Shown here one piece after another: positions 1-5,767 of a stretch of DNA of 6,119 nt (position 1 is its first letter; each line of letters opens with the position of its first letter). Source of the stretch: Lachnospiraceae bacterium (GTDB lineage: Bacteria; Bacillota_A; Clostridia; Lachnospirales; Lachnospiraceae); the NCBI GenBank assembly GCA_017652545.1, contig JAGCAV010000263.1, forward strand, positions 1-6,119, written 5' to 3'. The position numbers were made by a program, and so were the translations under genes. Under the pieces are notes generated by a model that ran no database searches, was not told the origin of the DNA, and saw only the letters and a program-made list of their open reading frames with translations.

Positions 1-959
1 CCAACCAGTACAGCCAGTTTTTCCTGCATGATTCCCTTCAGCAGATCTGGAACCGCAAAGCCTCTTTGCAGCTGCCGGGCCAGGAAGGAGGCGGCTTCCT
101 CCTCCGACAGGTCCGGGAGGAAATCAAGATACAGGTCTGTCTCCCGTCCGTCATGAAGGCGCCGGGCGATAAAACCCGATACCTGAAAAACAACGATTCC
201 GGAAATTCCGTCCCTGTTCCACTGAACCTGTCCGAGATCCGAAACCTGTTCCCCGCTCTCCCGGCCGATCGCTGTCACAGCTGCCCGGCATCTGCTTCCG
301 GCTGCCTTTTCCAGTCCGCTCAGGCTGCTCTGCACGGCTGTCAGTGACGGAACCGCTGTCAGAACGGTGTGACCGGTCTGCGCGGCAAGATCATAACCAC
401 TCCCGTCACTCCCGGTTTCCGGACAGGCGCGGGAGCCGGCTGCCAGGATCACGCAGCGCCCTGAATAGACATATGTTTCGGTTTTCACCTTCCACATCCG
501 CTCCTTCGCGCTGTACGTCAGGCCGGTCACTTTTCCGGCATATTTGCGTCTGACCTTCAGCATTTCCATCTCCCGCTGAAGCACCTGAAGGACGCTCTGC
601 GACGAATTGCTGAGGGGATAGACATAACCGTCCGTCTCCCAGGTCATAAGTCCCAGATCTTCAAAGAAGGCCAGCGTCTCCGGAACATCCATTCTCTCTT
701 TCAGGGATCTGCAGCAGGCACGCAGGGCTTCGGGCTCATCGGAATGATAGCGTTCCCACAGATGAGGATCATTGTGTGTCAGGTTGCACCTTCCGTTGCC
801 GGTCAGCAGAAGCTTTTTCCCGGGTCTGGCGTTGCGCTCCAGGATCGTGACATCCGCACCCTCCCTGGCGGCGGCAACAGCCGCCATCATGCCGGAAGCG
901 CCGGCTCCGATGACGATAACCGAATTCAGGCTTTGATTCATTGTTTTATGAGCATTCAT
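1..959 (-). CDS. HI0933/BaiN-type NAD(P)/FAD-dependent flavoprotein, C-terminus outside window
   Basis: The frame is open from the start codon to the left edge, about 319 codons of a family usually near 400-420. The N-terminus has a Rossmann FAD-binding motif, GAGASG at residues 18-23, then the family hallmark RPGKKLLLTGNGRCNLTH at 45-62. DGYVYPLSNSSS, the ATG-like segment VILAAGSRACPETGSDGSGY and DGISG follow in family order. Members are soluble cytosolic flavoproteins (HI0933-like; YhiN, BaiN). BaiN was named for a bile-acid delta-reductase role in Clostridium scindens, but most homologues are uncharacterised and no substrate can be inferred here. Two in-frame ATGs compete, at 959 and 941. 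GGAG lies 12 bases before the first and 30 before the second, so 959 is preferred, though the spacing is long and family N-termini usually begin close to the Rossmann strand. It starts 41 bp after the lyase stop on the same strand with no terminator between, suggesting co-transcription. The family call is firm, the function open. Confidence 0.93.
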   Translation of the reverse strand, partial: MNAHKTMNQSLNSVIVIGAGASGMMAAVAAAREGADVTILERNARPGKKLLLTGNGRCNLTHNDPHLWERYHSDEPEALRACCRSLKERMDVPETLAFFEDLGLMTWETDGYVYPLSNSSQSVLQVLQREMEMLKVRRKYAGKVTGLTYSAKERMWKVKTETYVYSGRCVILAAGSRACPETGSDGSGYDLAAQTGHTVLTAVPSLTAVQSSLSGLEKAAGSRCRAAVTAIGRESGEQVSDLGQVQWNRDGISGIVVFQVSGFIARRLHDGRETDLYLDFLPDLSEEEAASFLARQLQRGFAVPDLLKGIMQEKLAVLV

Positions 960-1000
960 TTGAAAAGCCAACTCCACTCTCTAAACGCCGGGCTTAAGAC

Positions 1001-2281
1001 TCAGATGACCCCGGCCCGCCTCAGTTCCTCCAGGGACCGCAGAATGCCCAGCTTTGCATGGGGCCATGTCAGGCCGCCCTGAAAGTACACGGCATAGGGC
1101 GGTTTGATCGGACCGTCCGCGCTCAGTTCAATGGATGCCCCCTGGATGAAGGCACCAGCCGCCATGATCACTTCACTGTCGTAGCCGGGCATGGCCCAGG
1201 GCTCCGGGGTGACAAAACTGTCAACCGGCGCCGCAGCCTGGATCCCCTTACAGAAGGCGGTCACACCCTCCGGTTTCCCGAATTCGATCGCCTGGATAAT
1301 GTCGTATCTGTCTTCGGCAGCGCCGGGGATCACCTTAAAGCCCAGCTTTTCATAGATCGCCGCGGCGAAGACAGCACCCTTCAGCGCGCTGGCTGTGACT
1401 GTCGGCGCGAAGAAGAAACCCTGGTAGAAAGACCTCATCAGTTCCATGGTCGCTCCGACTTCCTTCCCGAGGCCGGGGGCAGTCAGGCGCACCGCACAGT
1501 TTTCGATGCATTCCCCGGTTCCGGCAATATAGCCGCCGATCGGCGCCAGTCCGCCGCCGGGATTTTTGATCAGGGAACCGACCGTCATGTCCGCTCCAAC
1601 GTCCGAAGGTTCCAGCTCTTCCACAAATTCACCGTAACAGTTGTCCACCATCACGATCACATCGGGTTTCTTCTCCTTCACACAGCGGATGGCCTCTCCG
1701 ATCTGCGCGACAGAGAGCGTAGCCCTGGTCAGATAACCCCTGGATCGCTGGATCGCCACCACTTTTGTTTTTTCTGTGACGGCTTCCCGGATGGCGTCAT
1801 AGTCAAAATCCTTCCCGTCCTTCAGTTCTACCTGCCGGTATGTGACCCCAAACTCGGCAAGAGAGCCTCTTGACGGCCGGATCCCGATCACCTCCTCCAG
1901 CGTGTCGTAGGGTTTTCCTGAGACAGAAAGAAGCTCGTCCCCGGGCCGCAGGTTCGCTGCCAGCGCGATGGTCAGCGCATGGGTCCCGCAGGTGATCTGA
2001 GGCCGGACGAGAGCCGCCTGTGTATGGAATGTATCCGCATAGACCTTTTCCAGGTCATCGCGGCCGGCGTCATTGTACCCGTACCCGGTGGAACCGGCAA
2101 AATGCTCCGCGCTGATGCGGTTTTTCTGCATGGCCCTGAGCACTTTCAGCTGGCAGTATTCCGCGTTTTCATCGATCTTTTCAAATCTGCTTCGAAGCTT
2201 AGCCTCGATCGGAAGCGCGAAGGAGAGAACCTCCCCGGAAATGCCCATTTCTTCATACATACGGCGTGTTATTTCTGCCAT
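1001..2281 (-). CDS. Methionine gamma-lyase family PLP-dependent protein
   Basis: This is a full-length fold-type I PLP enzyme of the Met_gamma_lyase family found in Firmicutes (also labelled aluminium-resistance-like), presumably cytosolic. Numbered from an upstream ATG at 2293, the glycine-rich cofactor segment GSTGYGYNDAGRD is near 67-79. The aspartate expected to contact the PLP nitrogen is in VDNCYGEF (D217). The Schiff-base lysine is K243 in GSLIKNPGGGLA, a signature of this family rather than of classical MetB/MegL enzymes. Family length is about 410-430. I prefer the start at 2281 (426 aa): GGAG stands 6 bases before it, while the ATG at 2293 has no good SD. The family is thought to act on sulfur amino acids, but physiological activity is largely assumed from homology. 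It is transcribed away from the divergent pseudouridine synthase, and no convincing promoter is visible for it. The flavoprotein gene follows 41 bp downstream. Confidence 0.95.
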   Translation of the reverse strand: MAEITRRMYEEMGISGEVLSFALPIEAKLRSRFEKIDENAEYCQLKVLRAMQKNRISAEHFAGSTGYGYNDAGRDDLEKVYADTFHTQAALVRPQITCGTHALTIALAANLRPGDELLSVSGKPYDTLEEVIGIRPSRGSLAEFGVTYRQVELKDGKDFDYDAIREAVTEKTKVVAIQRSRGYLTRATLSVAQIGEAIRCVKEKKPDVIVMVDNCYGEFVEELEPSDVGADMTVGSLIKNPGGGLAPIGGYIAGTGECIENCAVRLTAPGLGKEVGATMELMRSFYQGFFFAPTVTASALKGAVFAAAIYEKLGFKVIPGAAEDRYDIIQAIEFGKPEGVTAFCKGIQAAAPVDSFVTPEPWAMPGYDSEVIMAAGAFIQGASIELSADGPIKPPYAVYFQGGLTWPHAKLGILRSLEELRRAGVI

Positions 2282-2287
2282 TACATT

Positions 2288-2291
2288 CTCC
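2288..2291 (-). promoter_or_regulatory. Shine-Dalgarno GGAG that decides the lyase start
   Basis: On the minus strand GGAG is followed by six bases (AATGTA) and then the ATG at 2281. The upstream in-frame ATG at 2293 overlaps this SD and has no purine-rich SD of its own. This favours the shorter, 426-residue form of the lyase family protein. Confidence 0.65.
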
Positions 2292-2296
2292 ATTCC

Positions 2297-2313
2297 GCCG
2301 GCTTTTCACCGGC
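2297..2313 (-). other. Small hairpin in the leader of the lyase gene
   Basis: GCCGG and CCGGC are perfectly complementary around a 7-base loop, and the hairpin ends about five bases before the GGAG Shine-Dalgarno of the lyase gene. No U-run follows, so it is not an intrinsic terminator. It could stabilise the leader or affect ribosome access, but a 5-bp GC stem is common by chance in sequence of this composition. Confidence 0.35.
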
Positions 2314-2356
2314 TGTACAAATCGTCATTCTTTCTGTCTGCGGCCGGTCTGACTGC

Positions 2357-2385
2357 TTGACAGTTTTCTCCCGGCAGGCTATGCT
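2357..2385 (+). promoter_or_regulatory. Predicted sigma-A promoter for the RluA-type gene
   Basis: A perfect TTGACA (-35, 2357-2362) is separated by exactly 17 bases from TATGCT (-10, 2380-2385), which matches four of six consensus positions including the critical second A and last T. The expected transcription start is about 2391-2393, coinciding with the ATG at 2393. The preferred start therefore has little or no 5' leader, and an alternative in-frame ATG at 2381 lies inside the -10 element. Confidence 0.65.
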
Positions 2386-2392
2386 CTCTGAC

Positions 2393-3331
2393 ATGAACAG
2401 AACCATTACCTATTCCATAACCGAGGCTGACAATGCCAGAAAGATCCAGCATTTTCTGCGACGCAGGGGCTATTCCCGGCAGAACCTGATCGAGCTGAAG
2501 AAAACGGAGGGATCCGTTACCGTAAACCGGCTTCCGAAACATTTTAACGAGCGGGTCTATGCAGGAGACACCCTGTGCGTTCATATCACGGAGAATGAGA
2601 TCTCCGATGTGCTTCCCGTTCATCTGCCCGTCGGGATCGTCTATGAAGACGATGATCTTCTGATCGCTGATAAGCCGGCGGGTATGCCGACGCATCCCTC
2701 TTTCAAAAATACGGACAACACGCTGGCCAATGCCCTGGCCTGGTACTACCGTGAAAAGGGACTCCCCTTTGTGTTCCGCTGCAGCAACCGGCTGGACCGG
2801 GATACCTCCGGGCTCACCATCGTGTCAAAGCATTATGTCAGTGCCGCGATCTTATCTGACATGGGTACCCGCCATGAGATCCTGCGGGAATACCTTGCCA
2901 TCGTGCGCGGAACCTTCCGGTCTGGAGAGGGCACCATCGACGCGCCGCTCGGACGCACGGAAGGCAGCATCATCGAGCGCTGTGTCGACTGTGAACATGG
3001 CGAAAGGGCCGTCACGCATTACCGGGTCATCGAAAGCTTCCGGTATGACGGTCCACGGGAAGAAACGCTCTCCCTCGTTTCACTGCGGCTGGAGACAGGC
3101 CGGACGCACCAGATCCGCGTTCATATGCGGCATATCGGTCATCCGCTGATCGGAGATTATCTGTATGATCCCCTGTATGGATCCGAAGCTGTTCCGCTCA
3201 TCGGCCGGCAGGCGCTTCACGCGCACCGCCTTCGTTTCAGGCATCCCGTCACCGGACAGGTCCTTGCGTTCACCTCGCCGCTGCCGTCTGATATGAAGCA
3301 GGTCCTGGACAGGTGTTCCGGATTATCCTGA
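2393..3331 (+). CDS. RluA/RluD-family RNA pseudouridine synthase
   Basis: This 312-residue cytosolic enzyme isomerises uridine to pseudouridine in rRNA or tRNA. Residues 1-70 resemble the S4-like RNA-binding module of the RluD branch. Catalytic-domain motifs follow in order: IADKPAGMPTHPS (91-103), the active-site motif NRLDRDTSGL (132-141) with predicted catalytic D135, REYLAIVRG (165-173), LETGRTHQIRVHMRHIGHPLIGD (233-255) and ALHAHRLRFRHP (274-285). The commonest family motif begins HRLD; Asn at the first position also occurs in the family and is not a catalytic loss. The exact target uridine cannot be told from sequence. The frame is open far upstream, across the divergent lyase, but homology begins near 2393 and no SD supports an earlier start. 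An ATG at 2381 is in frame but lies in the predicted -10. It is the only plus-strand gene here, ending 13 bp from the miaA stop in convergent orientation, with no U-tailed terminator seen between. Confidence 0.94.
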   Translation: MNRTITYSITEADNARKIQHFLRRRGYSRQNLIELKKTEGSVTVNRLPKHFNERVYAGDTLCVHITENEISDVLPVHLPVGIVYEDDDLLIADKPAGMPTHPSFKNTDNTLANALAWYYREKGLPFVFRCSNRLDRDTSGLTIVSKHYVSAAILSDMGTRHEILREYLAIVRGTFRSGEGTIDAPLGRTEGSIIERCVDCEHGERAVTHYRVIESFRYDGPREETLSLVSLRLETGRTHQIRVHMRHIGHPLIGDYLYDPLYGSEAVPLIGRQALHAHRLRFRHPVTGQVLAFTSPLPSDMKQVLDRCSGLS

Positions 3332-3344
3332 ATGAGATCCCATC

Positions 3345-4280
3345 CTAAAGACAGCTGATCATCTTCTCCAGGATCTTCTCATCATCAGGGTAATCCTCTC
3401 TGCTGATCCAGATCACGTTCTGTTCCCGCCTGAACCAGGTCAGCTGACGCTTGGCAAAATGGCGGGTGTCCCGCTTCAGGATCCTGACAGCCTCCTCATA
3501 GGAGATCTCCCCTTCCAGCCAGGACAGGATCTCCTTATAGCCCAGCCCCTGCATGGATACAAGGGACCGGTCATACCCCTTTTCCCTCAGGGCGCGCACT
3601 TCATCCGCCAGGCCCGCCTCCAGCATCCTGTCCACACGCCTGTCAGTCCGATCATAAAGCCTGTCCCTTGAATCCGTGATCACAAAGAACCGGCTGTCGA
3701 AGGCGGAAGGCCGCTCTTTCTGCTCACGGTTATGATCGGAGATCATCAGTCCCGTCTGCCGGTAAAACTCCAGGGCGCGGATCACACGCCTGGTATTATT
3801 CGGATGGATCGCCTCTGCCGCCCCGGGATCCACTTTTTTGAGCTCCTCGTACAGCGCCGGACCCTCTCCCAGCTCTGCGCGCGTTTCCAGTTCTTTCCGG
3901 AAGCTGCCGTCATCATCATTCCTGGTAAAATCGATGTCATACAGGAGTGCCTGGATATAAAAGCCGGTCCCTCCGCACAGAACGGGAATATGTCCCCGGT
4001 CATAAATGCCCGTCAGCACCTCTTTCGCCATCTGCTGAAATCTGACCACGGACCATTCTTCGCCAGGATCACACACATCGATCAGGTGATGCCGGATACC
4101 CGCCATCTCCTTAGCTGTCATCTTGGCCGTACCGATATCCATCCCCCGGTACACCTGCATGGAATCCGCCGAGATCACTTCGCCGCCGATCCGTTGTGAG
4201 AGCGTTACCGCCAGGTCACTTTTCCCGACACCTGTCGGACCGGCAATAATGATCAGTTTTCTTTTCTGTCCGCCTGTCAT
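3345..4280 (-). CDS. miaA: tRNA dimethylallyltransferase MiaA
   Basis: MiaA transfers the dimethylallyl group of DMAPP to N6 of A37 in tRNAs reading UNN codons, the first step toward ms2i6A. The 311-residue length is normal. Visible motifs are the P-loop GPTGVGKS at 14-21, DSMQVYRGMDIGTAK at 39-53 with the probable general-base Asp39, HHLIDVCDP at 64-72, CGGTGFYIQALL at 102-113, NTRRVIRALE at 162-171, and the C-terminal MQGLGYKE (243-250) and RHFAKRQLTWFRRE (273-286). The start at 4280 sits eight bases after AAAGGG and places the P-loop at the usual distance from the N-terminus. In many Firmicutes miaA lies directly downstream of mutL; here a DUF3048 gene and a terminator intervene. I found no good promoter in 4281-4345, so miaA may depend on terminator read-through or a weak promoter. 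It converges on the pseudouridine synthase gene. Confidence 0.98.
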   Translation of the reverse strand: MTGGQKRKLIIIAGPTGVGKSDLAVTLSQRIGGEVISADSMQVYRGMDIGTAKMTAKEMAGIRHHLIDVCDPGEEWSVVRFQQMAKEVLTGIYDRGHIPVLCGGTGFYIQALLYDIDFTRNDDDGSFRKELETRAELGEGPALYEELKKVDPGAAEAIHPNNTRRVIRALEFYRQTGLMISDHNREQKERPSAFDSRFFVITDSRDRLYDRTDRRVDRMLEAGLADEVRALREKGYDRSLVSMQGLGYKEILSWLEGEISYEEAVRILKRDTRHFAKRQLTWFRREQNVIWISREDYPDDEKILEKMISCL

Positions 4281-4336
4281 ATCGTTTTCCCTTTATCGGC
4301 CTGTTCACGTGCTTCCGGCGGCATCCTCTTCCAAAA

Positions 4337-4388
4337 GCACAAAGAAGGCTCACCCCTGTATTCCTGCGGGAAAAAACTGGGTGAGCCT
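4337..4388 (-). terminator. Intrinsic terminator downstream of the DUF3048 gene
   Basis: On the minus strand AGGCTCACCC pairs perfectly with GGGTGAGCCT (10 bp; arms 4379-4388 and 4346-4355) around a 23-base loop. The U-rich tract TTCTTTGTGCTTTT follows. The loop itself carries six consecutive U. It lies 82 bp after the DUF3048 stop and about 65 bp before the miaA start, so it should insulate miaA from the DUF3048 transcript. The U-tract is interrupted, so termination may be incomplete. The plus-strand reading has no comparable U-run. Confidence 0.8.
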
Positions 4389-4470
4389 GATCATTTCACA
4401 TTAACAGCAGATGTTCATCATGCGTACGAACTGCTTCGCAATATGCGCATGGATCCTGTTATTCTCAGAA

Positions 4471-5613
4471 TCAAAGCCCGTCGATGATATAGGTGTCAAT
4501 ACCTGGATTGTCGGAGATAACGACCTTGGAAGAATCCTGATTTCTGACGATCTCGACAAACGTCTTGCCCTGGTTCAGCCTGATCTCATTGCCGTTCATA
4601 TCGTAATAACGCGTCACGTTAAAGTCACAGGCGCGCACGTCGAAAGATACATTGGCGGATGAAACGGTCATCAGGACCGGATCGTCCCAGCTCCAGTTTT
4701 CTTTTCTCCAGGTAATGCGCTCTGCACGGCCGTTTGTGATGAACCAGCCGGTTCCGCCCTGATCCCCGTTGACAGGATCTGTCCACAGATACTTGTCATC
4801 GAAGAAGGTTGAGGGGCATTCCTGAATGATGATGTTCTTATACGCAAGCTGCTGTCCGTTCAGCTGATCGATCTGGGGAGATCCGAATTCGGAACGGTAG
4901 TAAAGCCTGTCGGCTTCGTTGTAATCGAATCTCGGATGATTATAAACGAAACCCGGAAGGACGACTCTGCATATCTGACCGTTCTCCAGCGTAATCTCTT
5001 CTCCGTCAGCCGCGAAGTGGTAATGCCCGTAGTAGCCTTCCTCATAATCCGTATTCCAGCCGGCACTGGCGACCGCGTCCTGGATCAGGTTATAGTTGGT
5101 ATAGATGCCCGTAACGCCTTCGTGATCACGGATATAGGCAGCGCTGCCGTCATGCAGAACATATTCCTGGCCGGATTCGCCAAACGGAAGGCCGGCGATG
5201 TCGCACGTCTGCGGCATCTGCAGAAGGGGTGCCGCGTAGATGACCTGGCCGTAATGTCCGTAATAGGCATCAAACTCCCTGGCATAGTAAACATAGTAAG
5301 GCCTGCAGGAACGGATCGGCATGATCATGGAAGCGCCCTGATAATCCTCAAAGAAGCCTTCCAGTCTCGTGATCGCACCTTCCACCATTGCCTCGTACAT
5401 GATGCTCGCATAGCTTGTTCCGCGCTGCCACTGAACGGCATCCGAGTCATTCTCGATCATCAGGCCGACGGGACGCTTGCGCCCGATCGACACCGGAACC
5501 TGCTGACCCGTCAGATAGCTCTGACACATTTCCTCTGCGGAGGCAGCAAAGCTGAACACCGATACTGCCATTGTGGCAGCCATTGCCGCTGCCAGAATCC
5601 TTTTTCTGATCAT
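4471..5613 (-). CDS. Secreted DUF3048 (YerB-like) domain protein
   Basis: The 380-residue protein begins with a Sec signal peptide: MIRKR, a hydrophobic alanine-rich core at about 6-22, and an AxA site (ASA) predicting cleavage after residue 26. The only nearby Cys (30, context EEMC) is not a lipobox, so the mature protein should be released or wall-retained rather than lipid-anchored. The N-terminal DUF3048 domain spans about 47-200, with RPVGLMIEND, YEAMVEGAITRLEGFF, MPIRSCRPYYVYYAREFDA and YGHYGQ. The C-terminal DUF3048 domain spans about 225-358, from HPRFDYNEADRLYYRSEFGSP to NQGKTFVEIV. It is unusually tyrosine-rich around 105-125. The biochemical role of the family is unknown to me. AAAGGAG seven bases before the ATG fixes the start. 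It has its own promoter and terminator, so it is probably monocistronic and regulated apart from mutL and miaA. Family call strong, function unknown. Confidence 0.94.
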   Translation of the reverse strand: MIRKRILAAAMAATMAVSVFSFAASAEEMCQSYLTGQQVPVSIGRKRPVGLMIENDSDAVQWQRGTSYASIMYEAMVEGAITRLEGFFEDYQGASMIMPIRSCRPYYVYYAREFDAYYGHYGQVIYAAPLLQMPQTCDIAGLPFGESGQEYVLHDGSAAYIRDHEGVTGIYTNYNLIQDAVASAGWNTDYEEGYYGHYHFAADGEEITLENGQICRVVLPGFVYNHPRFDYNEADRLYYRSEFGSPQIDQLNGQQLAYKNIIIQECPSTFFDDKYLWTDPVNGDQGGTGWFITNGRAERITWRKENWSWDDPVLMTVSSANVSFDVRACDFNVTRYYDMNGNEIRLNQGKTFVEIVRNQDSSKVVISDNPGIDTYIIDGL

Positions 5614-5620
5614 ACAGTTA

Positions 5621-5627
5621 CTCCTTT
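5621..5627 (-). promoter_or_regulatory. Strong Shine-Dalgarno of the DUF3048 gene
   Basis: AAAGGAG on the minus strand stands seven bases upstream of the ATG at 5613, near the ideal for a Firmicute. A small hairpin ends one base upstream of it, leaving the SD itself unpaired. Confidence 0.85.
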
Positions 5628-5628
5628 C

Positions 5629-5644
5629 AGGATCTGACGATCCT
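5629..5644 (-). other. Hairpin next to the DUF3048 ribosome binding site
   Basis: AGGATC and GATCCT form a perfect 6-bp stem with a 4-base loop (GTCA). The stem abuts AAAGGAG with one base between. No U-tract follows, so it is not a terminator. It could stabilise the mRNA 5' region or tune initiation; chance occurrence is possible. Confidence 0.4.
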
Positions 5645-5661
5645 CCCCTTATTAATTATGC

Positions 5662-5690
5662 TGATCGTTATTGTACGTTGATCGTTATTG
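5662..5690 (-). repeat. Exact tandem 12-bp direct repeat at the DUF3048 transcription start
   Basis: CAATAACGATCA occurs twice on the minus strand (5679-5690 and 5662-5673), separated by five bases, a 17-bp period. The first copy directly abuts the predicted -10 and covers the expected start site near 5684. Two identical half-sites here are typical of an operator for a repressor. No known regulator motif is recognised, and local duplication by slippage is the alternative. Confidence 0.75.
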
Positions 5691-5719
5691 ATGTTAGCCC
5701 AGGATGCTGATAAAATCAA
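5691..5719 (-). promoter_or_regulatory. Predicted sigma-A promoter of the DUF3048 gene
   Basis: On the minus strand TTGATT (-35, 5714-5719) and TAACAT (-10, 5691-5696) are separated by 17 bases, each matching four of six consensus positions. A purine-rich A-tract (AAGAAAAAGAAAGC) lies immediately upstream of the -35, as in UP-element-like promoters. The transcript would start near 5684 with a leader of about 70 bases. The promoter is entirely within the gap after the mutL stop. Confidence 0.65.
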
Positions 5720-5767
5720 GCTTTCTTTTTCTTAAGTTTCCATTTTGTCCGGGCAGGCCGTGCCTGT

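Noticed and set aside
1058..1873. A 271-codon plus-strand open frame inside the lyase gene.
   Set aside because: It is fully antisense to a conserved PLP enzyme, its translation is low-complexity His/Arg/Asp-rich with no recognisable domain, and it has no SD. GC-rich third positions on the coding strand explain it.
1979..2392. Possible N-terminal extension of the pseudouridine synthase back to an ATG at 1979.
   Set aside because: The extra 138 codons overlap the lyase gene antisense, have no domain character and no SD, and the S4-like module begins naturally at 2393.
2402..2432. TTGTCA-17-GGTAAT on the minus strand as a promoter for the lyase gene.
   Set aside because: The -10 is weak and lies in the synthase coding sequence, more than 100 bases from the lyase start; not enough to annotate.
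2306..2695. A 129-codon minus-strand open frame over the start of the synthase gene.
   Set aside because: It is a shadow of the synthase coding sequence, with no SD and no recognisable motif.
3332..3380. Possible bidirectional terminator between the converging synthase and miaA genes (imperfect GAGATCC ... GGATCTTCTC pairing).
   Set aside because: The pairing needs a bulge and a very long loop, the arm lies inside miaA coding sequence, and no U-run follows on either strand.
4936..5637. A 233-codon plus-strand open frame opposite the DUF3048 gene.
   Set aside because: It mirrors a gene with a signal peptide, conserved domains and a strong SD; the antisense translation matches no family I recognise.
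5748..5767. A CAGGC-ACG-GCCTG hairpin just after the mutL stop, considered as a mutL terminator.
   Set aside because: The stem is only five base pairs with a 3-base loop, and the sequence following on the minus strand is CCGGACAAAATGG, with no U-tract.
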